64,000 nucleotides of DNA, taken from positions 1,612,001 to 1,676,000 of the forward strand of contig NZ_CP034692.1 of NCBI RefSeq assembly GCF_004114375.1, given 5' to 3'. Below the pieces are notes generated by a model that ran no database searches, was not told where the DNA came from, and saw only the letters and a program-made list of their open reading frames with translations. Positions 46,140 through 55,707 of the stretch are shown here, in pieces (position 1 is the stretch's first letter; every line of letters starts with the position of its first letter). The translations under genes were made by a program, and so were the position numbers. The DNA is from Halorubrum sp. BOL3-1. Lineage in GTDB: Archaea; Halobacteriota; Halobacteria; Halobacteriales; Haloferacaceae.

Positions 46140-46730
46140 CTACGCACCCTCCTCGATCCGGTCAAACCGCTCCTCGAAGTTCTCCCGACAGGAGCCGCAA
46201 CAGAAGTGGTACAGCGTCCCGTCGATCCGGGCGGACTCCCCCTCGGCGGTAACGGTGTTGCCGCACTCGACGCACTCGACCGCGAGGTCCGCGTCACCGA
46301 CCGCGGGCGACCACTCGCGGGCGTCGACCGGCCGCACCGACAGGTCGCGGACGGCGTCCAACCCGACCGCGTCGTCGACGAGGTCCCGGACCGTCCCCTC
46401 CTCGACGCGCGCGACGACCGTCACCTCGCCGTCGGCGGTGAGGAACGCGTGCTCGACGCGCTCGTGGTCCGCGACCGCCTCGTGGACGCCGTCGGCGTCC
46501 GCGGGGGCGACGGAGAGCGTCGCGAGGACAGTCAGCCCGTCGGAGAGCACGTCGCCGTCGATCCGAAGCGTGAACCCCTCTATCACGCCGACCTCGCGGA
46601 GGCGGTCGACCCGGTCCGACACCGCTGGCGCCGACAGGTCGACGCGCCCAGCGATGTCGCTGTACGGGCGTCTCGCGTCGGCCAACAGCAGCCGGAGTAT
46701 CTCTCGGTCTGTCTCGTCGAGGGTACACAT
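46140..46730 (-). CDS. Lrp/AsnC regulator with TRASH metal-binding domain
   Basis: This 196-residue protein has an N-terminal Lrp-type helix-turn-helix (LDETDREILRLLLADARRPY, then SAPAVSDRVDRL), a ligand-domain segment, and a C-terminal TRASH domain with metal ligands in VECVECGNTV and FCCGSCRENF. TRASH-containing Lrp proteins are copper-responsive regulators of copper efflux in haloarchaea (known in Halobacterium). The divergent neighbour is a CopZ-like chaperone, which supports this. A TATA-like element at 46750-46759 predicts a leaderless mRNA from the ATG at 46728-46730. Confidence 0.9.
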   Translation of the reverse strand: MCTLDETDREILRLLLADARRPYSDIAGRVDLSAPAVSDRVDRLREVGVIEGFTLRIDGDVLSDGLTVLATLSVAPADADGVHEAVADHERVEHAFLTADGEVTVVARVEEGTVRDLVDDAVGLDAVRDLSVRPVDAREWSPAVGDADLAVECVECGNTVTAEGESARIDGTLYHFCCGSCRENFEERFDRIEEGA

Positions 46731-46747
46731 GGCCGGGCGTTCGGCCG

Positions 46748-46760
46748 GCGTAATAAAAAG
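46748..46760 (-). promoter_or_regulatory. TATA box of the TRASH-Lrp gene
   Basis: On the minus strand CTTTTTATTACG lies 20-28 bases upstream of the ATG, the spacing of a leaderless haloarchaeal promoter. Confidence 0.55.
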
Positions 46761-46873
46761 GCGTCCGGGGAGGGTGTTTGAGTAGAGAGCGTCGGGGCAG
46801 AGCACGTCCGAGGAACCGGTCGACAACGGGAGCGACGGAAAGGCAGTTGTGTCCGCGACACCGACGTACGCGC

Positions 46874-47068
46874 ATGACGACGATAGACGTCGACGGCATG
46901 TCGTGTACGAGCTGTGAGGACAACGTGACCGACGCGCTCGCGGACCTTCCGGCCGTCGAGTCGGCCAGCGCGGACCACGAGGCGGGCACCGCGACCGTCG
47001 AGGGCGACGCGGACGTCGGCGCCGTCGTGGCCGCCATCGAGGAGGCCGGCTACGAGGCGTCGGCGTAG
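46874..47068 (+). CDS. copZ: CopZ-like heavy-metal-associated (HMA) domain protein
   Basis: This 64-residue protein is one HMA domain: VDGMSCTSCEDNV carries the CxxC metal site (Cys11 and Cys14), and the remainder is the beta-alpha-beta-beta-alpha-beta ferredoxin-like fold. It is a cytosolic copper chaperone that hands copper to a P-type ATPase or the regulator. No ATPase is in the window. It is divergent from the TRASH-domain regulator. The ATG at 46874 starts directly before the domain. Confidence 0.92.
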   Translation: MTTIDVDGMSCTSCEDNVTDALADLPAVESASADHEAGTATVEGDADVGAVVAAIEEAGYEASA

Positions 47069-47135
47069 ACGGCGACGAAATAACACGCGCCCCCCGGATC
47101 GCACACCTTTTTGCTCCGATCGCGCTCGCGGAGGT

Positions 47136-48047
47136 ATGGACACCGTACTGGTGACAGCCAGCGGCGGCGGCGTCGGCGCGTGGACCGTCGACGCGCTCGC
47201 GGACGCGGGTCACGAGGTGGTCGCCGTTGACCGCCGAACGCCCCCGGAAGGCGAGCGCCGCGACGGCGTCGACCACAAGGCCGCGGACCTGACCGACTAC
47301 GGCGAGACGCGGCAGGTGGTGGACGCGGCCGCCCCCGACGCGGTCGTCCACCTCGCCGCGATCCCGCACCCCGAGGACCACGCCGGCTCGCGGGTGTTCG
47401 CGAACGACGTCGAGAGCGCGTACAACGTCTTCGACGCGGCGGGCGCCGCGGGCGCCCGGATCGTCTGGGCGTCGAGCGAGAGCCTCTACGGGACCGTCTT
47501 CGCCGCGGAGGACTGGCTGCCCGACCGCCTCCCGATCGACGAGGAGACGCCGACCCGGCCGGAGGACCCCTACGGGCTCTCGAAGGTCGTCGGCGAGGAG
47601 GTCGCCGCGGCCGCCGCGCGTAGACACGGCGTTCCCGCCGTCTCGCTTCGCCTCTCGTGGGTCACGTATCCGGGCGACGATCGACGCCGCGAGGCGCGCG
47701 AGGCGTTCGACCCCGCGACCGCCGAGCCGAGCGGGAACTGCTGGTCGTCCGTCGACGTTCGCGACGTCGCCGCCGCGGTCGAGGCCGCGATCGATCCCGA
47801 GACCGCAATCGACGGACACGAGGCGGTGCTGATCGTCGCCGCGGAGAACTTCCTCGGCCGCGACACCGCGGCGGCGATAGCGGCGGCCCGCGGCGAACTG
47901 CCCGCGGAGTGTGACCTCGACGGCGACGAGTCCGTCTTCGACTGCTCGAAGGCGGAGCGGCTGCTCGGGTGGGAGCCGGACCACTCGTGGCGCGACGCAC
48001 ACGACGGTGAAAGCGACGGGGGAGGCGGCGACCGCGAAGCCGACTGA
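47136..48047 (+). CDS. NAD-dependent epimerase/dehydratase (extended SDR)
   Basis: This 303-residue sugar-nucleotide-type SDR has the Rossmann motif SGGGVGAWTV near residue 9, the acidic residue at VVAVDRR that prefers NAD, and the catalytic YGLSK near 146-150 after WASSESLYG. Substrate unknown; similar halophilic enzymes are annotated as UDP-glucose 4-epimerase or uronate dehydrogenase. It follows copZ after 67 bases, probably with its own promoter. Confidence 0.85.
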   Translation: MDTVLVTASGGGVGAWTVDALADAGHEVVAVDRRTPPEGERRDGVDHKAADLTDYGETRQVVDAAAPDAVVHLAAIPHPEDHAGSRVFANDVESAYNVFDAAGAAGARIVWASSESLYGTVFAAEDWLPDRLPIDEETPTRPEDPYGLSKVVGEEVAAAAARRHGVPAVSLRLSWVTYPGDDRRREAREAFDPATAEPSGNCWSSVDVRDVAAAVEAAIDPETAIDGHEAVLIVAAENFLGRDTAAAIAAARGELPAECDLDGDESVFDCSKAERLLGWEPDHSWRDAHDGESDGGGGDREAD

Positions 48048-48108
48048 CCGAACGCCGTCCGGCCTGTCGGAGTGGACCGGCGCCCGCGTCGGGCCGGCCG
48101 CGGTCGAC

Positions 48109-49488
48109 TCAGCGGGAGTCGTCTCTCGCGTCCCCGGCGTCGGCGTCGGGCCCGTCGTCCCGATCCGGCTCGGCGGGCGCGTCCGGGCCGTCCGAGTCTG
48201 ACGAGATCGCGTCGCGGACCCAGTTCGTCATCGATCCGTCGGCGGCGGACGCGGAGTCGTCCGCGGACGCGGAGTCGTCAGGAGATCCGAAGTCGTCCGA
48301 ATCGGTCCGGGACGGAGCGGGACCGTCCGTCTCGGGGTCGAACCCGCCGGTGTCGGCCGGGTCGCCGTCCCGACCGGCATCGATACCGTCCGGTTCGGTC
48401 TCGGATTCATCGCCCGCGCCCGTCGGCGCCGGCGGGCGGTAGGTGTAGACGAACTCGCCGGAGACGGCGTGGAAGGCGCCGGTCTGGGGGTCCTCGACGA
48501 CGCCGGTGTCGTTGTCTATCGCGAAGTCGACGAGGTCCCGCAGCGACTCCGCATCGGCGGTCGGGCGCTCGTGGACCGACGGGGGCAGCCGGAAGGTCGT
48601 GATCCACTCGGCGAACTCCGAGCGGTCGTCGCGGTACGAGAGGTACTCGCGTTCCGCGTCGGTGAGCGCGAGGTCGTACTCCCGGGTCGCGTACCCGATC
48701 CCGGCGGCGCCGACGAGACCGACTAGCAGGAGGAGCGGACCGCCGAACGACCGGAGCGAGCCGTAGCTCCGCTCGACCTCGAACCGCTCCGTCCGGGTCG
48801 TCGTGTCGGACTGGAGGCCCGGCTCGTCGACGGCGTAGGTATCGCCGCCGTGAGCGAGCGTCATGTCGAGCGTCTGCGTCGAGACCGTCGGGACGCCGCC
48901 GACCGCCCCGCCGACGGCGACGTCGGTCGTGACGAACGTCTCCGTCTCGCCGGGCGAGGCGCCGAGCTGGTCTTCGATCGACGCCACTCGCCCGTCGATC
49001 GCCGTGCTGTTGAGCGTGAAGGAGGCGTTCACCGTCTCGCCGGGCGCGACGTCCGAGACCGTCTCCGACGCGAGCGGCTCCGTCTCGCTCCAGTAGACGG
49101 TCCCCTCCTCACCGACGTTGCGGACCACGAGCGCGGAGCCGACCTCGACCGTCACGTTCTCGGCGCTCGACGCCGCGTAGCTCGTCGACACGTTCACGTC
49201 GAGTTCGGGGGCGATCCGCGTGAAGTACGTGTCGCGCCCGTCGAGCACCGCGCCGGTGTCGAAGACCGCGTTCGGCTCCGTCACCGTCGCGCTGTGAACG
49301 TATCCGCTCTCGACGGTCAGCGAGGAGACGGTCCGGGTCTCCTCGGTCGTACCGGGATCGACGTGCGTAGTGTACACGAGAGCCCCTCCGACCGCGGCGA
49401 GGAGGAGACAGGCGACGAGGATCACGGTGGCCTGTGCGTTCAAGACGGCGCGGAGTCGGAGTCGACGTTCGTTGGGGGCTGAAGACAT
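48109..49488 (-). CDS. DUF5305-family membrane protein
   Basis: This 459-residue protein has an N-terminal membrane segment (about 18-42), a large extracellular beta-rich domain (about 45-250), a second membrane segment (about 253-275), and a cytoplasmic region with an acidic disordered tail. This is the layout of the haloarchaeal DUF5305 family. It begins 3 bases after the stop of the S26 signal peptidase gene, so the two form an operon. The family recurs beside signal peptidases in haloarchaea, as I recall, and its job is unknown. Confidence 0.8.
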   Translation of the reverse strand: MSSAPNERRLRLRAVLNAQATVILVACLLLAAVGGALVYTTHVDPGTTEETRTVSSLTVESGYVHSATVTEPNAVFDTGAVLDGRDTYFTRIAPELDVNVSTSYAASSAENVTVEVGSALVVRNVGEEGTVYWSETEPLASETVSDVAPGETVNASFTLNSTAIDGRVASIEDQLGASPGETETFVTTDVAVGGAVGGVPTVSTQTLDMTLAHGGDTYAVDEPGLQSDTTTRTERFEVERSYGSLRSFGGPLLLLVGLVGAAGIGYATREYDLALTDAEREYLSYRDDRSEFAEWITTFRLPPSVHERPTADAESLRDLVDFAIDNDTGVVEDPQTGAFHAVSGEFVYTYRPPAPTGAGDESETEPDGIDAGRDGDPADTGGFDPETDGPAPSRTDSDDFGSPDDSASADDSASAADGSMTNWVRDAISSDSDGPDAPAEPDRDDGPDADAGDARDDSR

Positions 49489-49491
49489 GTG

Positions 49492-50655
49492 TCACCTGTA
49501 GAGTTCGCGGAGGAGTCGTCTGTGAAGCGAGGGGCGATCACGGGAGTCGCGCGACCGGATCCGGGCGGGCTCACCGCGCAACAGCAGTAGTCCGAGACCG
49601 GTGATTCCACCGCCGAGCAGGCCGTTTATCGCGACGAGGGGCACCCAAGGGTGGACTCCGTACAGCTCGTCGACGACGCCGGGCGGCAACACGGCGAGGT
49701 AGCGGTGTTCGGCGACGAACAGCCGGTAGTATCCCGTCTCGTCGGGCGCGGACAGCGTCACCGTCGTCGAGGCCTCGCCGCGGCTGCCGACCGAGAGCCG
49801 CTGCGGTTCGACGTCGACGCCCGGACTCGCCGGCGTGACGTACGCGTACACGGGGATCAGCCCGGCGTTGGGGACGACGTACTCGATCTCCTGGCTCGTG
49901 CCGCTCTCGATGACGGTCGGGTTCTCCGACTCGAACTCGGCGCTCACGACGCCGTACTCCTGTGTCCCGGCCGGCACGACCATCGCGGCCGTCGCCGTCG
50001 CGATCAACACCAACGCCAGTACGCCGAGGATCGCCAGCACGGAGGTGCCGTCGTCGCGCGACCGGTCCCGGGAGTCGCGGTCGCGAGAGCCGGCGTCGAG
50101 GTACCAGTCGACCGCGTACGCGACGGCGGACAGCCCGAACACGATGTACGCCAGCCCCTGTGTCCCCTGGAACGACCGGACGCCGAACGTCACCGCCAAC
50201 CGCGTCTGGACGGCGTCGAGCGCGGACTGGAACCCCATTGCGACGGTGCCCAAGTGCGGTATCACGACGACGCCGCCGCCGACCTGGAGCGCCTTCGCGA
50301 CGACGTCGGCGTCCTGAACGACCGGCTCGCCGCCGTCCTGATCGGTGAAGGGGTTGTTGTCTCCCCGAGTGACGTAGCCGCGTTCGGTCTCCTCGACCAC
50401 CCGGTGGGTCGTCAGCCCGCCGCCCTGGATCTCCTGGGCGTCGAACGTCACGACGTCGCCGACGCCGATCCCGCCCGCGACCTGGGCCGGGACCGCCACG
50501 AACCCGTCGCCCGGGTCGAGCGTCGGCTGCATACTCCCGGTCTCGACGTAGCTGAGGAGGATCGGCTGGCCGAGGAACTGCCCGAGCACGAGCGAGACGA
50601 CGACCAGCACCGCGGCCACTTGGAGGGCCACGGACAGCGTTCGTTTGATGGACAT
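49492..50655 (-). CDS. S26-family signal peptidase, archaeal/SEC11 type
   Basis: This 387-residue membrane protease cleaves signal peptides outside the membrane. Catalytic Ser41 (ETGSMQPTL), His84 (TTHRVVEE) and Asp99 (RGDNN) form the Ser-His-Asp arrangement of archaeal and eukaryotic enzymes, not the bacterial Ser-Lys pair. There is an N-terminal anchor, and a long C-terminal extension with further membrane segments and a beta-rich external region (about 230-340). The extension is unusual for the housekeeping peptidase. It is co-transcribed with a DUF5305 protein and close to DUF1102/TasA-like genes, suggesting a dedicated enzyme. Confidence 0.88.
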   Translation of the reverse strand: MSIKRTLSVALQVAAVLVVVSLVLGQFLGQPILLSYVETGSMQPTLDPGDGFVAVPAQVAGGIGVGDVVTFDAQEIQGGGLTTHRVVEETERGYVTRGDNNPFTDQDGGEPVVQDADVVAKALQVGGGVVVIPHLGTVAMGFQSALDAVQTRLAVTFGVRSFQGTQGLAYIVFGLSAVAYAVDWYLDAGSRDRDSRDRSRDDGTSVLAILGVLALVLIATATAAMVVPAGTQEYGVVSAEFESENPTVIESGTSQEIEYVVPNAGLIPVYAYVTPASPGVDVEPQRLSVGSRGEASTTVTLSAPDETGYYRLFVAEHRYLAVLPPGVVDELYGVHPWVPLVAINGLLGGGITGLGLLLLRGEPARIRSRDSRDRPSLHRRLLRELYR

Positions 50656-50801
50656 TGTGTCGGACTCGGTCCGCTTACCGGTTTCGGAGTCGCCGGGGCA
50701 GCGGTTCCTGTCGCGCAGGCGTCAGGTAGCCGTCGATCGCTGAACGGCGGCGTGCCCTAATAAGTTCGTGGGTGGAGGCGAAACGTCGGCCGCCGCCGGG
50801 A

Positions 50802-51737
50802 CTACTCGTCGAAGACGCTGCCGGCGAGCAGCGCGAACGGTCCGATAAAGCCGAGACAGAACCCGAGCAGGTGGACGTACAGGTTCACGACGCTGCCCCC
50901 GGTAGCGGGATCGGGCGGGAAGCCGACGACGGGGTAGCCGACCGCCACCACCGCACCGACCGCGAGCAGGTCGCCGTACCCGGGACGCGACGCGGTCTCC
51001 CTCGCGCGCTCTCGGACCCGTCGGGGGAACCGCACCTGGCTGCTGGCCGCGTACAACAGCGCGAGGAGCGCGCCCGCGACGCCGATCGCCAGCCCCGCCA
51101 GCCCGACGCCCTCGGTCGAGACCGGCAGCGCGAGGAGCGCGATCCACCCGACGAGCGCGAAGAAGACCGCGGGCAGCGCGCCGACCGATGCGGCGGGCGC
51201 GAACCGGTCGCGGGCGTAACAGAGCCACAGGATCGGGAGCAGTCCCGCGAGCGCCATGTTGACGCCGGAGAACCCGAACCCGATCGCGTTCCGCGGGATG
51301 GCGAGGTTCAGCGCGGACAACGCGACGGGGAACGCGCCGAGGTAGGTGGCGAACGCCGTAAAAAAGAGGCGGCGTCGTCCGCTCAGGAGCGCGAGGGCGT
51401 AGCCGACCCCCGCGAGAAGCCCGTACCCGGCGAGGTTCCCGAGGAGGTGACCCGGCGCGAGGTGGACGTAGTGGGCCGTAAACGCCGACAGCGGCGTCGG
51501 GTCGGCGTACGCGAACGCGAGCGAGCGACGGGTCGCCTCCGGCAGCGCGAAGACCGCGAGGAGGGCGATCGGCGGGACGCAGAGCGCGAGGAGGTCGACG
51601 ACGCGAGCGCGGGCGGCCAGCTCGTCGACGAACGCGGCGTATCCCGACCGGGTGCCCGCGTTCGGGTCGCGGTGGGAGCCGTCGCTCCCGTCGCGACCCG
51701 GGATCGAACGGTCCGTCTCCGACGAGAGGTCGGTCAC
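50802..51737 (-). CDS. Rhomboid-family intramembrane serine protease
   Basis: This 311-residue polytopic protein carries the rhomboid motifs HLLGNLAGY (His97, Asn101), GFSGVN with catalytic Ser157, and a late-helix His289 in LYVHLLGF, so the Ser-His dyad is present. It has about seven to nine membrane segments and a disordered acidic N-terminus. Rhomboids release membrane-tethered proteins. It lies between the signal peptidase and the DUF1102/CARDB gene on the same strand, but the gaps (147 and 110 bases) allow separate promoters. Confidence 0.85.
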   Translation of the reverse strand: MTDLSSETDRSIPGRDGSDGSHRDPNAGTRSGYAAFVDELAARARVVDLLALCVPPIALLAVFALPEATRRSLAFAYADPTPLSAFTAHYVHLAPGHLLGNLAGYGLLAGVGYALALLSGRRRLFFTAFATYLGAFPVALSALNLAIPRNAIGFGFSGVNMALAGLLPILWLCYARDRFAPAASVGALPAVFFALVGWIALLALPVSTEGVGLAGLAIGVAGALLALLYAASSQVRFPRRVRERARETASRPGYGDLLAVGAVVAVGYPVVGFPPDPATGGSVVNLYVHLLGFCLGFIGPFALLAGSVFDE

Positions 51738-51846
51738 GAACTCTTCTCCCGCGCACCCGGACTAATCGGTGTCGCCCCGCGATCCAGCCGTGATAACGGT
51801 CTCGGCCCCCGAGCGAGAGCCTCACCGTCCCGACGACGGACAGGCA

Positions 51847-53409
51847 TCACGACCGCGGCATTCGGCGGACGAGCGCGGCGCCCGCGACCGTCAGGACGAG
51901 GAAGAGCAGGAGACCGGTGACGTTCGAGAGGTCGATCCCGCTCGGCTCCTCGGTCGGGCCGCCTTCGGTTCCGGCCGGATCGCCGGACGCGTCGGACACG
52001 TCGTCGTCATCACCCGGGGCGCCGTCACCGACGGACGCGCTCCCTTCACCCGTCCCGTCGTCGGTCGGATCCCCGACCGCGAGCGTCCCGACGGGGGTTC
52101 CGTCCACCGCGAGGTCGTACGCGCCGGCCGCCTCGAAGGCGGTCTCGAACGCGACGGTCGCCGTCTCGTTCGGCGCGAGCGCGACCGACTCGGTCGCGAC
52201 CGGGTCGCCGTCGGCGGTGAGCGTCACGGTCTCCTCGCCGTCCGCGCCGCCCTCGTTCGCGACCGTCGCGCGCACCGTCGCGGAGTCGCCGGGGTCGACG
52301 GCCTCGCGGTCGATTGCGACGCTCGTCGGCCGGAAGACGGCGCGCTCCGTCGCCACGGCGAACACCGAGAAGTCGTCGGTCGCCGCGGTGAGGTGGACCC
52401 GGTCCTCGGGGAGGTTCAGGAGCCGGCGGACCGCGGGGTCGACGCGCTCCGTCTCAAGGCGCTCCCAGCCGTCGGACTCGGCCTCGGACCGGCGGTACAG
52501 CGAGACGTCTTCGGGGTCCGCGCCCGTCTCGTTCAGGTGTTCGCGGTCGACACTGAACCCGAACCGAAGCGGGGACGCCTCTCCGGTCGTGGAGGAGTAG
52601 TTCAGCTCGAAGTACGCCTCCGGCCGCGCCCCCCGCGAGTCGTTCAGGCGGCCGGCGCTCGCGAACGGCTCCGGCGAGCCGAGGGTCTCGAAGGCGACAT
52701 CATCGTCGGACGCACTCGTGACGCGCACTCGGTCGAGCGTGACGTACTCCGAGAGCCGCATCCCGTCGGCGTCGAACGTCGTCCCCGCACCTACGGTCAG
52801 GCCGCTTCCCTCGAACTCGCGGTGATCGGGTCTGGGGCTCTGAACCGCGGTGGTCGCGCCGCCGCCGTCGTCATCGTCATCGTTCTCGTCCGTCGCCTCG
52901 ACGTCCTCCGGCTCCGCGACCTCCGCCCGGATGTCGAAGTCGTCGCCGAGAGTCGTGCCCGCCGCCGCGCCGCGCGCGTCGACGCGGAGCCCGACCGCGA
53001 CCGTCTCGTTCGGGCCGAGCGTGACGTTGTTCGACCGGCCCTCGATCGAGGTCCCGTCGGCGACGAAGGTGACGTTCTCCTCCGCGTGGTCGATCCAGAC
53101 GCGGGCGTACTGGTCGGCGGTGTACGTGATCTCGAAGACGCCGTCCGCCGCCGCGAGCGAATCGGGATTGAGGCCCTCAAAGTCGGGGCCGAGCTTCGGG
53201 TTCGCCGCCGAGACGTCGACGACGATCTCGTCGTCGTCGTTCAGGTAGGCGTAGTTCCCGTTGGGACCGTCCGCCGGCTGGACCGCGAGGCGGTCTTCCG
53301 CGAAGGTGTCAGTGGGTCCGTCGACGACCGCCGCACCCGTGGCGAACGCGAGCCCCCCCGCGGCGACGACGAGCGCGGCGAGGAACAGAGTGCGGCGAGC
53401 GGTGGACAT
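51847..53409 (-). CDS. DUF1102/CARDB-domain membrane-anchored surface protein
   Basis: This 520-residue protein has a Sec signal (about 1-28), a DUF1102-like region (FAEDRLAVQPADGPNGNYAY through to about 150), an acidic repeat-like linker, a PGF-pre-PGF-like segment with LYRRSEAESDGWERL, a CARDB domain (about 360-440) and a C-terminal membrane segment (LTGLLLFLVLTVAGAALV in outline) ending in basic residues. It shares its N-terminal layout with the giant protein at 37243. Probably displayed on the cell surface. Confidence 0.8.
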   Translation of the reverse strand: MSTARRTLFLAALVVAAGGLAFATGAAVVDGPTDTFAEDRLAVQPADGPNGNYAYLNDDDEIVVDVSAANPKLGPDFEGLNPDSLAAADGVFEITYTADQYARVWIDHAEENVTFVADGTSIEGRSNNVTLGPNETVAVGLRVDARGAAAGTTLGDDFDIRAEVAEPEDVEATDENDDDDDGGGATTAVQSPRPDHREFEGSGLTVGAGTTFDADGMRLSEYVTLDRVRVTSASDDDVAFETLGSPEPFASAGRLNDSRGARPEAYFELNYSSTTGEASPLRFGFSVDREHLNETGADPEDVSLYRRSEAESDGWERLETERVDPAVRRLLNLPEDRVHLTAATDDFSVFAVATERAVFRPTSVAIDREAVDPGDSATVRATVANEGGADGEETVTLTADGDPVATESVALAPNETATVAFETAFEAAGAYDLAVDGTPVGTLAVGDPTDDGTGEGSASVGDGAPGDDDDVSDASGDPAGTEGGPTEEPSGIDLSNVTGLLLFLVLTVAGAALVRRMPRS

Positions 53410-53795
53410 ACGTGGTTCGCTTCCTCATTAGAGACGAAGGGGTTTGGTTATGTGGGGCTTGAAGTTCGTATGGCACGCATCAATGGGCCGTCACGGGGTC
53501 GTTCGCGCTCGGCTCGCGGTCGCAACGCGGGGCAGTCGGTGAGGGCTCTCGGCGCGCCCGAAGCAGAGCGCGGGACCGAGCGGCCGTTCGTAAAGTTTTG
53601 TTATCCGACGTGTTCGTCCGGAACGGTCTGATTTGAGTTCGAACGCTCTCCGGAAATACGGGCTCAAAGAGCATTTTAACCGTTGAAAACGCGGTATGTG
53701 TACCAAGCTCGGGACGAGAATAAACGGCGAGAAACGTTGTCGATCTATCACAACCTGTGGTTTTATGTTGGCGTGTTCATATTTGTCTGACGAGA
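53410..53795. other. Divergent promoter region, no gene seen
   Basis: This 386-base gap lies between the divergent DUF1102/CARDB and DUF7344-type genes. A TATA-like GTTTTATG near 53758-53766 fits the downstream gene at 53796; no promoter of the left gene is clear. No RNA or protein gene is evident in between. Confidence 0.45.
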
Positions 53796-54383
53796 ATGGC
53801 GTCGGCACAACAGATCGACGGGGCAGGGGCAGAGCCGGCGGCGGATATCTCCGAGGACGATCTGTTCGACGTACTGGCGAACCAGCGTCGGCGGTTCGCG
53901 GTCCACCTGCTGAAGCGGGAGGCGGACGATACGCTCGAAATCGGTGAGATGGCCGAGCAGATCGCGGCCTGGGAGAACGAGACCGACACCGCCGAAATCA
54001 CAAGCAGCGAGCGCAAGCGCGTGTACACCGCCCTCCAGCAGTCGCATCTCCCGAAGATGGACGACGCGGGGGTCGTCGAGTTCAACAAGGCCCGCGGGGT
54101 CGTCGAGCCGACCGCCGCGCTGACCGACGTCGACGTGTACCTCGACGTCGTCGAGGGCCAGGAGATTCCCTGGAGCGAGTACTACCTCGGGCTCTCCGGG
54201 GTCGCCGCCGCGCTCGTCGCGGCGGTCTGGATGGGCGTGTGGCCGTTCACGGTGTTGCCGGAGATGGCGTGGACGCTCGCAATCGTCGTCGCGTTCGCGT
54301 TCTCGGCGCTGGCCCACAAGTACTACACGACGCAGATGAAGGTGGGCCGCGGCGAGGACCCGCCCGAAGTCGGCGGCGAGTGA
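53796..54383 (+). CDS. DUF7344-type winged-helix protein with membrane tail
   Basis: This 195-residue protein starts MASAQQIDG. Residues about 20-105 form a winged-helix domain of the haloarchaeal DUF7344 type (DLFDVLANQRRRFAVHLLKR, then SSERKRVYTALQQSHLPKMD), followed by two membrane segments (about 130-175). A DNA-binding domain fixed to the membrane suggests sensing of the envelope state. It precedes the three TasA-like genes on the same strand and could regulate them, which is inference. A TATA at 53758-53766 supports this start. Confidence 0.8.
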   Translation: MASAQQIDGAGAEPAADISEDDLFDVLANQRRRFAVHLLKREADDTLEIGEMAEQIAAWENETDTAEITSSERKRVYTALQQSHLPKMDDAGVVEFNKARGVVEPTAALTDVDVYLDVVEGQEIPWSEYYLGLSGVAAALVAAVWMGVWPFTVLPEMAWTLAIVVAFAFSALAHKYYTTQMKVGRGEDPPEVGGE

Positions 54384-54573
54384 GGGACGTCAAGCTGGCG
54401 CTCGACGCAGCGAGGCGGTTCGAAATCAAGACGGGGGGTGTTCAGGATGACAACGGGGGAGTTCACGCGGACATCACGGCGCTTCAGGCTGTGCCATACC
54501 CACCTTCCGACGGCGCATAACCTTATGTGCCCGACACCAACGGTATGATAAGCGACACCGAGTCACACAACGC

Positions 54574-55536
54574 ATGAAACGACGGAACCTCATCCTCCTG
54601 CTCGGCGGTGGCGGATCGGCGGCGTTGAGCACCGGGACCGGCGCCTTTTCGAGCGCAAGCGCAGAACGCGGGGTGGAGGTTTCGGTCGTCGACGACGAGA
54701 TGGCGTACGTGGGGTACGAGGCGCTTCCGGGAGTCGAGAAAGATGATGACGACAACGAGGACCAGAAAAAGAAGCTCACCGTCAAGAACGGGAGGTACTA
54801 CGCTCTCGTTAGAGTAGCGAACCGGTTCCCGGGTAGCGCGGAAATCGAGATTGTAAACATTGATTTCGGGGGTAACAAGCACCTGATCGAGGGATACGCG
54901 TTCAGGGTGTCGGACGGAGACGAATACGAGCTGATGGAGGGTGGAGAGGTACGCGATCCTAGCCAGATCGACAAGTCACTTCCGAGTGAGCCGTTCGAAG
55001 CCGGCGAGTACGCGGACATATTGGCGAAGACCGATGGAGAGCCTGGAGACTACACTATCGAACTGACGATCAGCGTCAAAGGGGACGAAGACACCGCCGT
55101 CTCCGCGGAGGTGTTCGGTGACACCCGGGCGTTCATACTCGACATCGAGGAGGGCGACGGCGTGGTGTTCGGGCCTGGAAACGGGAACTCCGGGGTCGAG
55201 ATTCGGGCAACGGACGGCGGGACCTATTTCGGCGGCGAAGACGACGTTGAGGCGACGATATACTACGAGGAGAACAGTGGCAGGAGCAACCCGTCCGTCA
55301 AGACGCTCGAAGAGGTCGAGATTCCGACGAATACGACCTGGAGACTGAATGACTTCGAGGGACAGAACCCCGGCGGACCGATCCTCGGCGTCGCAGTCGA
55401 CGGCGTCGACGACGTCTTCGATCGCGGCAAGGCCCCGTCGAACAGCAACAACGATAACAATCGTTACGGTTCCGTTTCGGAAACCGTCCAGTTAGAGCAC
55501 GCATCTTTTTACGGTCAACTCGATAACGGCAGCTGA
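54574..55536 (+). CDS. TasA/DUF1102-like secreted protein 1
   Basis: This 320-residue protein has a signal region MKRRNLILLLGGGGSAAL followed by STGTGAFSSASAERG, the GTGAF(S/T)S-SAER pattern of SipW-type (TasA/camelysin-like) and DUF1102 proteins, cut after the alanine. The mature chain is acidic and beta-rich. TasA-like proteins assemble into extracellular fibres by donor-strand exchange. The gene lies downstream of the DUF7344-type regulator after 190 bases that show no other gene. It diverges strongly from copies 2 and 3. Confidence 0.75.
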   Translation: MKRRNLILLLGGGGSAALSTGTGAFSSASAERGVEVSVVDDEMAYVGYEALPGVEKDDDDNEDQKKKLTVKNGRYYALVRVANRFPGSAEIEIVNIDFGGNKHLIEGYAFRVSDGDEYELMEGGEVRDPSQIDKSLPSEPFEAGEYADILAKTDGEPGDYTIELTISVKGDEDTAVSAEVFGDTRAFILDIEEGDGVVFGPGNGNSGVEIRATDGGTYFGGEDDVEATIYYEENSGRSNPSVKTLEEVEIPTNTTWRLNDFEGQNPGGPILGVAVDGVDDVFDRGKAPSNSNNDNNRYGSVSETVQLEHASFYGQLDNGS

Positions 55537-55707
55537 AGCTCTTTGATCGGCAGCGACCGATCTCAGGATGTTCGCCGCGTAGCGTCTCTTGTAATCAGCG
55601 TAGTTCCTAGCAACAGTATCATGCTTCAGGCAGTCGTTAAGTTTCTTTGGACACCCCTACTGCCAGGCAGCATAGATCATAACTGTCGAAGGATGCTCTT
55701 GAATCCA

